Shown: positions 1-6,397 of the stretch, in pieces
Position numbering within the stretch: the stretch's first letter is position 1
How the letters are laid out: each line of letters begins with the position of its first letter
Source: Ruminococcaceae bacterium UBA5905
GTDB lineage: Bacteria > Bacillota > Clostridia > Oscillospirales > Acutalibacteraceae
NCBI GenBank assembly: GCA_002431285.1
Contig: DJEF01000040.1
Location: 660 to 8,497, forward strand
Length of the DNA: 7,838 bases
Direction of reading: 5' to 3'
Program-made: the position numbers and the translations under genes
The notes under the pieces: generated by a model
Databases searched by the model: none
Told to the model about the DNA's origin: nothing
What the model saw: the letters and a program-made list of their open reading frames with translations, nothing else

Positions 1-1
1 G

Positions 2-274
2 GGCAAACAACATCCGGCGGTTGATCACGATCGTGCGCCGGATACGCACCGAATCGTTTCCGGACAGACGGTCGCTCTGAAGGGGCATACGCGGCTGCGT
101 CAGCGTGGTGCACTATCTGACGGGTGCTCGCTATCGCCGGATCTGCTTTGTACACAGGAGAGGAATGTATTCGGCGGTTTGTACTGTGCAAGTGCCGCCC
201 TATGTGTATATATGGTCGCTGTGGCGGGCGCGCGTCTATTCCGGTACAGCCGCAAAAGCAGGAGAGAGGGATAA
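2..274 (+). CDS. C-terminal fragment of a possible membrane-anchored surface protein (partial)
   Basis: This frame is open from the window edge to a TAA at 272-274, giving 90 residues; the start lies outside the window. What can be seen is the C-terminal layout: a short stretch LLCTQERN, then about 24 mostly hydrophobic residues beginning FGGLYCASAALCVYM, then the basic end RYSRKSRREG. That order (short motif, membrane span, positive tail) is how sortase-anchored proteins of Gram-positive bacteria end. LLCTQE would be a degenerate form of LPxTGE, keeping only the Leu and Thr, so anchoring by a standard class A sortase is doubtful. The N-terminal 50 residues are not recognisable, and third-position GC looks lower than in the intact genes of the window. 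It may be a decayed gene end or a chance frame. A competing - strand frame covers 1-88. Confidence 0.33.
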   Translation, partial: GKQHPAVDHDRAPDTHRIVSGQTVALKGHTRLRQRGALSDGCSLSPDLLCTQERNVFGGLYCASAALCVYMVAVAGARLFRYSRKSRREG

Positions 275-802
275 ACTTTTTTCGCACTTTCCCCCTAAAA
301 AATCCATTGTCGCACCAACGAGACAAAACGATTTCGATCTGTCGCTCGGCAGAACCGCTGCTTGCCTGCGGTGCGCGCAGCATAGGATTCCACGGCAAAG
401 CGGACTCTCAAATACACGGTCAGCGGGCAAACGGATTCATTGTCGTACCAAAAACCGGGTATACGGACGGGCGCATTGCCACACGGAAAACAGTACGATC
501 CCGATTGCAGCGGAGGACCGCATACCGTGCTGCAAAATGCCGTCTCTTGCGGGAAAGGGCGGCAATAGCGTTTCTTACGGATACACTGCGGTGTATTGGC
601 GGAATCTGGGTGGTCATACCGACCCAAAACGCCCCACAGGCAGGCGCCGGGATTCGCAAACCGCTTCTCATGCGAAACTATACCGCTTTTCGGCTGTGAC
701 GTTTTCTCCGGAAACGTATACATTTTTCACAGGCGGCAGGTGCTTGCTTGTCCGTGTTCTCTTGGACCAACTTTCTCCACGAGTAAGCGGTTGTCCGAAT
801 CC

Positions 803-831
803 TTAACAAAATACGATTCAAATTGTAAAAA
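803..831 (+). promoter_or_regulatory. Weak candidate sigma-A promoter
   Basis: TTAACA (803-808) and TAAAAA (826-831) are separated by exactly 17 bases inside an AT-rich patch. Each box matches its consensus only moderately. It could be an upstream promoter for the gene starting at 996, but the candidate at 918-946 is closer and has a better -10 box. Confidence 0.22.
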
Positions 832-903
832 GTAAAAGGCAAATCCGGAAAAACATTGCGTTTCTTATCATGCTTGTGGGTGAAAAATGTCTCTGTTAGC
901 ACA

Positions 904-916
904 GTGCACAAAGTGC
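904..916. promoter_or_regulatory. Small inverted repeat just upstream of the -35 box, possible operator
   Basis: The run GTGCACAAAGTGC contains the palindrome GTGCAC (904-909) overlapping GCAC-AAA-GTGC (906-916). It ends two bases before the predicted -35 hexamer at 918. Position and symmetry suit a regulator site, but the repeat is short enough to occur by chance and no regulator gene is visible nearby. Confidence 0.18.
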
Positions 917-917
917 G

Positions 918-946
918 TTGCGGATCAGGCACGCAAATGCTATACT
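918..946 (+). promoter_or_regulatory. Predicted sigma-A promoter for the secreted carbohydrate-binding-like gene
   Basis: A -35 box TTGCGG (918-923) is followed by a 17-base spacer and a -10 box TATACT (941-946; five of six consensus bases). Transcription would begin near 953, leaving a leader of about 43 bases before the GTG at 996. A transcript starting there could not use any earlier start in that frame, which supports 996 as the start. Confidence 0.5.
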
Positions 947-981
947 TTGTACGATGAATACAAGGCGCTTGTTATCGAATC

Positions 982-988
982 GGGAGGG
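982..988 (+). promoter_or_regulatory. Ribosome binding site fixing the GTG start at 996
   Basis: GGGAGGG lies seven bases before the GTG at 996. No comparable site precedes the earlier in-frame ATG at 918, which also lies within the predicted promoter. Confidence 0.6.
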
Positions 989-995
989 TAAGCCT

Positions 996-1835
996 GTGCG
1001 TAAGATCATTTTTGGCTCGGTGGAACCGCGGAAACGTATCGTTCGTCAGTGCTGTGCGGTTGTGTTGGCGTTGGCGTTATTGTTGCAGTACATACCTTTT
1101 AGCGCCGGAGCTTTCAGCGGTTTCGGAAAACCGCTGGTGTACAACGGCGATTTTGAGGAGGTCGGCGCCGATGCCGCTCCTGCCGGTTGGAGTTATAAAA
1201 GACTCAGCGGAGACGGGGCGCTCTCGTTAAAGAATGGCGATGGGGCGGATGGCAGTTATGTCCGATTAGAGTCTGCAGACGGTGTGGTGCTGGTGGAAAC
1301 GGCCGGGGATCACCTGATTTCGCTTGAGGGCGGGGAGACCTATACGCTGTCGTTTCGCGCTTACAGCCATGGTCAGCTGCATCTGGAGATGGAGCAATAT
1401 ACCGACGGTGGTGTGCTCTGCGGTGATGATCTGTCCACAGAAAACGGTACCGTGACCGGGGAGACGGATTGGACGAAGCGCACCCTGGTTTTTCGCGCGG
1501 ATGATGAGGCGCGCTATCTGTTGCTGCGGTTTGTGGCGGAGAATGGCACAGCGGGCGTTGATTCTGTGGTGTTAAAATCAAGCTCTGCCAGGGAGACGGC
1601 GGCACGGATGCTGCCTCTGTACACCGCGGGCGAGCCGACGAACCGGCTCTCGAACGGCGATTTTTCCGCGTATACGACAGGGGCAGACGGACAGGTGACG
1701 GCGCTGAGCCGGGAGGGGTATGTGTTTGTGACCCTCAGCGAGCTGTTCGCTTCCTGCGGGGTCGAGACGCTCCCCTGCGATCGTCCTATTTACGATGCGG
1801 ATTTTTTGCACACATCCGTGAGGAAAGGAAAATGA
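996..1835 (+). CDS. Secreted carbohydrate-binding-like protein joined to a polysaccharide-deacetylase-like tail (probable remnant)
   Basis: The frame encodes 279 residues from a GTG chosen for its ribosome binding site. Residues 1-39 look like a signal peptide: basic start, hydrophobic AVVLALALLLQ, and a likely cut after SAGA. Residues 48 to about 195 resemble the beta-sandwich carbohydrate-binding modules of the CBM4/9 type: YNGDFEE opening (NGDF at 50-53), PAGW, a GGETYTLSFRAYS strand and a final aromatic-poor strand. A second such domain seems to begin at NRLSNGDFS (NGDF at 220-223) but stops after about 15 residues. From about residue 234 the text changes to REGYVFVTLSELFASCGV, which resembles the last helix and strand of NodB-type polysaccharide deacetylases (GYxFVTVSELL then GV). 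No deacetylase catalytic motif is present, so that part cannot be an enzyme. I infer a deletion fused two gene pieces in frame. It overlaps the leader of the next gene, three bases away. If made, the product would be exported and might bind glycan. Confidence 0.55.
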   Translation: MRKIIFGSVEPRKRIVRQCCAVVLALALLLQYIPFSAGAFSGFGKPLVYNGDFEEVGADAAPAGWSYKRLSGDGALSLKNGDGADGSYVRLESADGVVLVETAGDHLISLEGGETYTLSFRAYSHGQLHLEMEQYTDGGVLCGDDLSTENGTVTGETDWTKRTLVFRADDEARYLLLRFVAENGTAGVDSVVLKSSSARETAARMLPLYTAGEPTNRLSNGDFSAYTTGADGQVTALSREGYVFVTLSELFASCGVETLPCDRPIYDADFLHTSVRKGK

Positions 1836-1838
1836 GCT

Positions 1839-2498
1839 ATGAATAAAAAGATGATCGGCGATCTGGCCATATCCGACGTGCTGCTGGGCAGCGAGCTGTT
1901 CGGGACGGCCATAGATGAAAAAACCAGTTTCCGGCTCATGGAGCGGTATCTGGAGCTGGGCGGCAACTGCGTGGACACCGCCCGGCTGTACGGGATGGGC
2001 AGGTCGGAGGAAACCGTCGGCAGATGGATTCGAGCCGCCCGGCAGGCGGGGAAGGAGGTCTATGTATCCACCAAAGGGGGCATCCGCGGCTGGAGTCCAT
2101 GCAGGTGTCCCGCATCAGCCCCCGGGAGATCGAGCAGGACATCGACGACAGCCTGCGGGCGCTCGGTCTGGATACGGTCGACCTGTATTGGCTGCACCGG
2201 GACGATCTGCGCCAGAGCCCGGAGGAGATCCTGAGTTTTATGAACGATTTCATTCGCGCGGGAAAGATTCGACATTTTGGTGTGTCCAACTGGCGGGGGG
2301 CAGCGGATCCTGCAAGCCAATCGCTATGCGGCGCAGCATGGGCTGGCGCCCATTGTCGCGTCCCAGATCAAGTGGAGTCTAGTGGTGTCCAATGCCGGGG
2401 TCGGGGACCCGACGCTGGTGGAGATGGATGAAACGGAATATGCAGTTTATACGCATTAGGCGCTGCCGGTGATCGCGTATTCCGCTCAGGGCACGGGC
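1839..2498 (+). pseudogene. Broken aldo/keto reductase gene: two poly-G frameshifts, an amber stop, missing C-terminus
   Basis: The product would be a NAD(P)H-dependent oxidoreductase of the aldo/keto reductase superfamily (TIM barrel, cytoplasmic). An AGGAAAGGA site precedes ATG 1839 by nine bases. Frame one gives MNKKMIGDLAISDVLLGSE up to VSTKGG at about 2080. The text continues one frame back as HPRLESMQVSRISPREIEQ to FGVSNWRG at about 2300, then returns to the first frame as QRILQANRYAAQHG to MDETEYAVYTH. A TAG follows at 2457-2459, then ALPVIAYSAQGTG. The catalytic tetrad of the family can be traced: Asp and Tyr in VDTARLYG, Lys in STKGG, His in YWLHRDD. About 220 residues remain of a usual 310-330; the C-terminal cofactor-binding part is gone, replaced by GH36 sequence from about 2499. 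The two shifts cancel out: a G6 seems to have become G5 (2076-2080) and a G5 has become G6 (2295-2300). Sequencing error could explain the shifts but not the lost end. Confidence 0.8.
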
Positions 2499-3608
2499 AT
2501 CGACATCGTGGTGCTGGACGACGGCTGGTATGCCCACCGTAAGGGGGAAAACGGCTCTTTGGGCGATTGGTATGTCAGCCCGGACAAATTTCCCGACGGG
2601 CTGCGCCGGGTCAGCGCGGCGTGCCGGGAGAGCGGCGTGGGGCTGGGACTTTGGATCGAGCCGGAAATGGTGAATCGGGACAGCGATCTGTATCGGGCGC
2701 ATCCCGACTGGTGCATTTCTCTGCCGGGTGTAGAGCCGCTGGAGAGCCGCTGCGAGCTGGTGCTGGACTATGGCCGGCCGGAGGTTGTGGACGGCATATA
2801 TCGGGCGCTGTATGCGCTGCTGAGCGAGAACGAGATCGCCTATGTGAAATGGGATATGAACCGGAATATCACGGATAACGGCTCGGTCTTTCTCGGCAGG
2901 AGGCAGCAGGGGGAACAAAACCATCGGTATATTCTCGGCGTATACACGCTGATGGAACGGCTGACCTCCGCCTTTCCGCAGATCTTCTTTGAGGGATGCG
3001 CCGGCGGCGGAGGACGGTTTGATCTCGGGGTTCTGTATTATTTCTCTCAGATCTGGACGAGCGACGACACCGACGCCTATGAGCGCACAAAGATCCAGTA
3101 TGGCACCAGTCTGGTTTTTCCGCCGGAGACCATGGCCGCCCACGTGACGATCTGTCCCAATCATCAGACGGGGCGCACGACGGCTTTTGAAGCACGGGAG
3201 GCGGTCGCCACGCTGTTCTCTTTCGGTTATGAGCTGGATTTGGGCAAGCTGTCAGCCGCAGAACTGCGGCAGATACCGGCACAGGTGTGCCGCCACAGAG
3301 AACTGGCGGAGGCGCTGGCGGGCGGCCGGTTTTACCGGATCGTCAGTCCCTTTACGGACGACGCAGCGGCCTGGCAGGTTGTATCGTCCGATGGAAAATT
3401 CAGCGCCGCGCTGTGTATGTCGGCGCTGAATATCCCCAATGCCCATGTGCGTCGGCTGCGTTTGCGGGGACTTGAGCCGGATACGGAATATACGGTGCAG
3501 CCATTCGGCATCCGCTCCACCGGCGCAGCTCTGATGCATATTGGGCTGCCGCTACCGGAACGTACGATGGATTTTCAGGTGGACTTTCTGACGCTCCGGG
3601 CTCAGTGA
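2499..3608 (+). pseudogene. C-terminal half of a GH36 alpha-galactosidase, lacking its N-terminal domain
   Basis: This is the C-terminal 369 residues of a GH36 alpha-galactosidase, a cytoplasmic enzyme that releases galactose from raffinose-family sugars and galactomannan oligomers; full-length members have about 700-750 residues. Family landmarks in order: IVVLDDGWYAHR, SLGDWYVSPDKFP, GLGLWIEPEMVN, VKWDMNR with the nucleophile Asp at 2853-2855, EGCAGGGGRFDLG, and WTSDDTDA (3054-3077) with the acid/base Asp, then a C-terminal beta domain ending at TGA 3606-3608. Both catalytic residues are kept. Missing are the N-terminal beta-sandwich and the first barrel strand (the NWEA region). The frame is continuous with the preceding aldo/keto reductase remnant. 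The first in-frame start after the amber stop is GTG 2469, which has no ribosome binding site. Translation is therefore unlikely, and a folded, active barrel even less so. The damage-free 1.1 kb suggests the truncation is recent. Confidence 0.85.
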
Positions 3609-3637
3609 GCCGGATGGGCGCAAGGTCGGCCGACACA

Positions 3638-3690
3638 CAAACGCCCGCCGCTGTTTCTCGGAAACAGCGGCGGGCGTTTGCGTATTTTTC
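3638..3690 (+). terminator. Strong rho-independent terminator after the alpha-galactosidase remnant
   Basis: A perfect 20-bp stem, CAAACGCCCGCCGCTGTTTC (3638-3657) with its exact complement at 3661-3680, closes a TCG loop and is followed by CGTATTTTTC. The T-run begins three bases after the stem. It separates the damaged carbohydrate genes from the pyk promoter. A 10-base palindrome, GTCGGCCGAC (3625-3634), sits just before it. Confidence 0.88.
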
Positions 3691-3713
3691 AGTAAAAAGT
3701 GGTGGATAAAGGG

Positions 3714-3741
3714 TTGATTTTTTCGGATTTTACGGTATACT
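3714..3741 (+). promoter_or_regulatory. Predicted sigma-A promoter of the pyk-alaX unit
   Basis: TTGATT (3714-3719), a 16-base spacer and TATACT (3736-3741) lie in an AT-rich stretch directly after the terminator. Transcription would start near 3748, giving a short leader of about 50 bases. The leader is too short for a typical riboswitch and I see no operator. Confidence 0.65.
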
Positions 3742-3786
3742 GTATTTGTGGGAAGTTTGATTTTGATGATCATTTGCGTTGGCAAG

Positions 3787-3792
3787 AAGGAG
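3787..3792 (+). promoter_or_regulatory. Ribosome binding site fixing the pyk start at 3800
   Basis: AAGGAG ends seven bases before ATG 3800. The alternative in-frame TTG at 3779 lies upstream of this site, has none of its own, and would add seven residues (MARRRII) not expected before the MRKTKIVCTIGP family start. Confidence 0.8.
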
Positions 3793-3799
3793 AATCATT

Positions 3800-5212
3800 A
3801 TGCGGAAAACAAAAATCGTCTGCACCATTGGCCCGGCCTGCTCGGATGAAACGACGCTGGAGGAAATGTGTCTGGCGGGGATGAATGTGGCACGGCTGAA
3901 TTTCTCTCACGGCACCCATGAGAGTCACCAGAAAACCATGGATATGGTGAAGCGGGTGCGGGAGCGGCTGGGGCTGCCCATCGCCGTGATGCTGGATACC
4001 AAGGGACCGGAATACCGCATCAAGACTTTCAAAAACGGAAAGATCACCCTTAAGGAGGGGGATACGTTCGCCTTCACCACCGAGGATGTGGAGGGGGACG
4101 AGACCCGTGTCGCGGTGAACTACAAGGGACTGAATCACGATCTGAAACCCGGCGATCGGGTGCTGCTGAATAACGGATTGATGGCCTTCGTGGTGGTCGA
4201 GACCACCGATACGGATGTGATCTGCCGGGTGACGGTGGGCGGCGAGCTGTCCGACCGCAAGAGCATGGCCTTCCCGGACAAGGTGCTGCGGCAGGCCTAT
4301 CTCAGCGAGCAGGATAAGCAGGATATTCTGTTCGGCGCCCGCAACGGGGTGGATTTTATCGCCTGCTCCTTTGTGTCCTGTAAGCAGGATCTGGTGGATA
4401 TCAAGAATTTCATGAAGGAAAACGACATCGAGGATATTGAACTGATCGCCAAGATCGAAAATCGCTCCGGTGTGGACAATATCGAGGAGATTTGCGAGGA
4501 ATGCTCCGGCATCATGATCGGCCGGGGGGATATGGGGGTGGAGATCCCCTTTGAGGAGCTGCCCGCTATCCAGAAGCATCTCATCACCGAATGCCGGATG
4601 CTGGGCAAGCGGGTGATCACCGCCACGGAGATGCTGGAGAGCATGATCCATAATGCCCGTCCCACCCGTGCGGAGATTTCCGACGTGGCCAATGCGGTGT
4701 ATGACGGCACCAGTGCGGTCATGCTGTCCGGCGAAACGGCGGCGGGCGAGCATCCGGTGCTGGCGGTCAAGACCATGGCGCGCATCGCGGAAGAAGCCGA
4801 AGCGCACATCGACTTTGCCGAATGGTATCGGCATTTTGAGTTCCGCATCCGCAATACGCTGGATGCCATATCCCACGCCACCTGCGGCATGGCCATCGAC
4901 ATCGAGGCGAAAGCGATCGCGGTTTGCTCTCTGTCCGGCACCACGGCTCGGATGGTATCCCGTTTCCGCTGCCCGGTGGATATTCTGGGAGTGACCATCA
5001 ACCCCCGCACCTGGCGCAAGCTGGCATTGTCCTGGGGGGTGACGCCGGTGCTCAGCGATGCCTATGATTCCATCGACGTGCTGTTCTATTCCGCCAAGCA
5101 TCTGGCACAGACCGCCTTCGGTCTGCAGCCGGGGGATCGGCTGGTGATCACCGGCGGGCAGACCAACGGCCGCTCCGGGAACACCAATCTCATTAAGATT
5201 GAAACCATCTGA
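3800..5212 (+). CDS. pyk: Pyruvate kinase
   Basis: It catalyses phosphoenolpyruvate + ADP to pyruvate + ATP, the last step of glycolysis, in the cytoplasm. The protein has 470 residues, the usual length for the form without the extra C-terminal PEP-utilizer domain found in Bacillus. It opens KTKIVCTIGPA; the PEP-site Arg32 and the potassium-site residues Asn34 and Ser36 lie in NVARLNFSHG. LDTKGPEYR holds Asp66, Thr67 and Glu71; the matching Glu117 of the muscle enzyme marks potassium-dependent kinases. The B domain spans about 69-165. AKIEN holds the catalytic Lys218 and metal ligand Glu220, and GRGDMGVE holds metal ligand Asp244. TATEMLESM (274-282) and ARPTRAEISDVANAV follow, then the C-terminal regulatory domain ending TNLIKIETI. 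Slight oddities are Tyr72 where Ile is usual and Glu277 where Gln is usual. It has its own promoter, and its TGA overlaps the ribosome binding site of the next gene. Confidence 0.97.
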   Translation: MRKTKIVCTIGPACSDETTLEEMCLAGMNVARLNFSHGTHESHQKTMDMVKRVRERLGLPIAVMLDTKGPEYRIKTFKNGKITLKEGDTFAFTTEDVEGDETRVAVNYKGLNHDLKPGDRVLLNNGLMAFVVVETTDTDVICRVTVGGELSDRKSMAFPDKVLRQAYLSEQDKQDILFGARNGVDFIACSFVSCKQDLVDIKNFMKENDIEDIELIAKIENRSGVDNIEEICEECSGIMIGRGDMGVEIPFEELPAIQKHLITECRMLGKRVITATEMLESMIHNARPTRAEISDVANAVYDGTSAVMLSGETAAGEHPVLAVKTMARIAEEAEAHIDFAEWYRHFEFRIRNTLDAISHATCGMAIDIEAKAIAVCSLSGTTARMVSRFRCPVDILGVTINPRTWRKLALSWGVTPVLSDAYDSIDVLFYSAKHLAQTAFGLQPGDRLVITGGQTNGRSGNTNLIKIETI

Positions 5213-5224
5213 GAGGACGATTCT

Positions 5225-6391
5225 ATGAAAACCCAGCGTCTGTATGAACAGGATGCCTATTGCCGGGAGTTTACGGCACGGGTGTTGTCCTGCGATCCGA
5301 CGGAAGGAGGATATGCGGCGGTGCTGGACGCCACCGCCTTTTTCCCGGAGGGGGGCGGACAGGCGGCGGATACCGGTGTCTTGGACGGCGTCGCCGTCAC
5401 GGATGTGCAGCTGCGGGGGGACGCGATTGTCCATACCGTGGTTGCGGCGCTGCCGGTAGGGGAGACCGTCACCGGCAGGATCGACTGGGAGCAACGGTTT
5501 GCCCGGATGCAGAAGCATACGGGGGAGCATATCGTGTCCGGATTGATTCATCGCCTGTATGGATTGCACAATGTGGGGTTCCATCTGGGTCGGGAGGATG
5601 TGACGCTGGATCTGGACGGCGAACTGACCCGGGAGCAGCTGGACGAGATCGAAACGCTGGCCAACCGGGCGGTGTGGGAGGATCGTCCGGTGCGGGCGTG
5701 GTTCCCGACCCCGGAAGAGCAGCAAACCCTGGAATACCGCAGCAAAAAGGCCATAGATGGGCCTTTGCGGATCGTGGAGATCGAGGGCGTGGATCGGTGC
5801 GCCTGCTGCGCGCCCCATGTGGCGCACACCGGAGAGATCGGCGTCATCCGGCTGTTGGATTTTCTGCGCTATAAAGGCGGCGTGCGGATCCATATGCAGT
5901 GCGGACTGGATGCGCTGCTGGACAGCCGGATGCACTTCCACGAGGTGACGGCGGCGGCCGCCCGCCTGTCGGTGAAACCGACAGAGCTGACCGGCGCGGT
6001 GGAACGGTTGCTGGCCCAGCGGGATGACCTGTCTCGCCGGTTGCGGCAGGAGCGCGCACAGGCGGCGGTGCTCCTGGCCCGGAATGCGCCGGCGGAGGAT
6101 GTGTCTCCGTTGTTTTTGCCCGGAGAGCCGGATAACGCCGCCATGCGGCAGGTGCTGGAAGCGTTGCTGGCACGCGGCATTTCCCCGGCGGGGGTATTTG
6201 TCGGAGATGCGGAGCGGGGATACCGCTTTGCGGCGATGGGCGGCGCCGATTTGCCGGGGTTGGCCCGGCGGATGAAGGAGCAGCTGGGCAGTCGGGGCGG
6301 CGGCTCGCCGGAGATCGTACAGGGACAGGTGAAAGCCACCGCCGGAGCGATCCGGGCGTTTTGGCGGCAGGAAACGGAAAACGACCGATAA
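5225..6391 (+). CDS. alaX: Alanyl-tRNA editing protein, long AlaX type with DHHA1 domain
   Basis: It is a stand-alone relative of the alanyl-tRNA synthetase editing domain, expected to hydrolyse mischarged Ser-tRNA(Ala) or Gly-tRNA(Ala) in the cytoplasm. The protein has 388 residues. An OB-like start carries AFFPEGGGQAADTG (38-51), the glycine-rich loop of the family. The zinc site is HTGEH (His98, His102) together with CACCAPH (Cys194, His198), followed by VAHTGEIG; synthetases usually have CGGTH here, so this Cys-rich form is a variant. A helical, coiled-coil-like stretch covers about 255-285. The C-terminal DHHA1 domain ends in the glycine-rich SRGGGSPEIVQGQ, a form of the GGGGRP..AQGGG loop. 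The ATG lies 12 bases after the pyk stop, with GAGAGGA (5211-5217) overlapping that stop. The two genes are thus very likely co-transcribed and perhaps translationally coupled. No aminoacylation domain is present, so it is not AlaRS itself. Confidence 0.92.
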   Translation: MKTQRLYEQDAYCREFTARVLSCDPTEGGYAAVLDATAFFPEGGGQAADTGVLDGVAVTDVQLRGDAIVHTVVAALPVGETVTGRIDWEQRFARMQKHTGEHIVSGLIHRLYGLHNVGFHLGREDVTLDLDGELTREQLDEIETLANRAVWEDRPVRAWFPTPEEQQTLEYRSKKAIDGPLRIVEIEGVDRCACCAPHVAHTGEIGVIRLLDFLRYKGGVRIHMQCGLDALLDSRMHFHEVTAAAARLSVKPTELTGAVERLLAQRDDLSRRLRQERAQAAVLLARNAPAEDVSPLFLPGEPDNAAMRQVLEALLARGISPAGVFVGDAERGYRFAAMGGADLPGLARRMKEQLGSRGGGSPEIVQGQVKATAGAIRAFWRQETENDR

Positions 6392-6397
6392 ATCGAG

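Larger units (their letters stand above)
275..917. other. Long stretch without a convincing gene; low stop density, possible dispersed repeat
   Basis: Several overlapping frames on both strands stay open here for 80 to 230 codons, but none has a ribosome binding site at a sensible start. Their products are rich in Arg, Cys, His and Pro, show no domain I recognise, and have no steady codon pattern. I therefore treat the stretch as non-coding. It contains only small hairpin-forming pairs (for example ATACAC/GTGTAT at 581-596 and ACGTTT/AAACGT around 699-716). The last part, about 800-870, turns AT-rich and probably belongs to the regulatory region of the gene that starts at 996. I found no tRNA, rRNA, CRISPR or known riboswitch signature. 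A multicopy intergenic element or heavily decayed coding DNA would both fit. Confidence 0.45.

Noticed and set aside
1..88. A - strand partial frame starting at ATG 88 with the text RIRRTIVINRRMLFA, which resembles the start of a membrane protein.
   Set aside because: No ribosome binding site precedes the ATG, only 29 codons are visible, and the + strand frame over the same bases has a more convincing membrane-tail layout. It stays possible.
295..723. A 142-codon - strand open frame rich in Cys, Arg and Pro.
   Set aside because: Same reasons as for the forward frame; no domain, no start signal.
105..806. A 233-codon + strand open frame in the left region.
   Set aside because: Composition is not protein-like, the start has no binding site, and other frames over the same bases are open too.
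918..995. An upstream ATG at 918 extending the secreted protein by 26 residues.
   Set aside because: It overlaps the predicted -35 and -10 boxes and would bury the signal peptide; GTG 996 has a good ribosome binding site.
2469..3608. An independent alpha-galactosidase gene starting at GTG 2469.
   Set aside because: The first residues after that GTG (IAYSAQ) belong to the aldo/keto reductase, there is no ribosome binding site, and half of the GH36 protein is missing.
3770..5941. A 723-codon open frame on the - strand opposite pyk and alaX.
   Set aside because: It mirrors the codon bias of two clearly real + strand genes, is full of His, Arg, Pro and Gln, has no recognised domain and no ribosome binding site.
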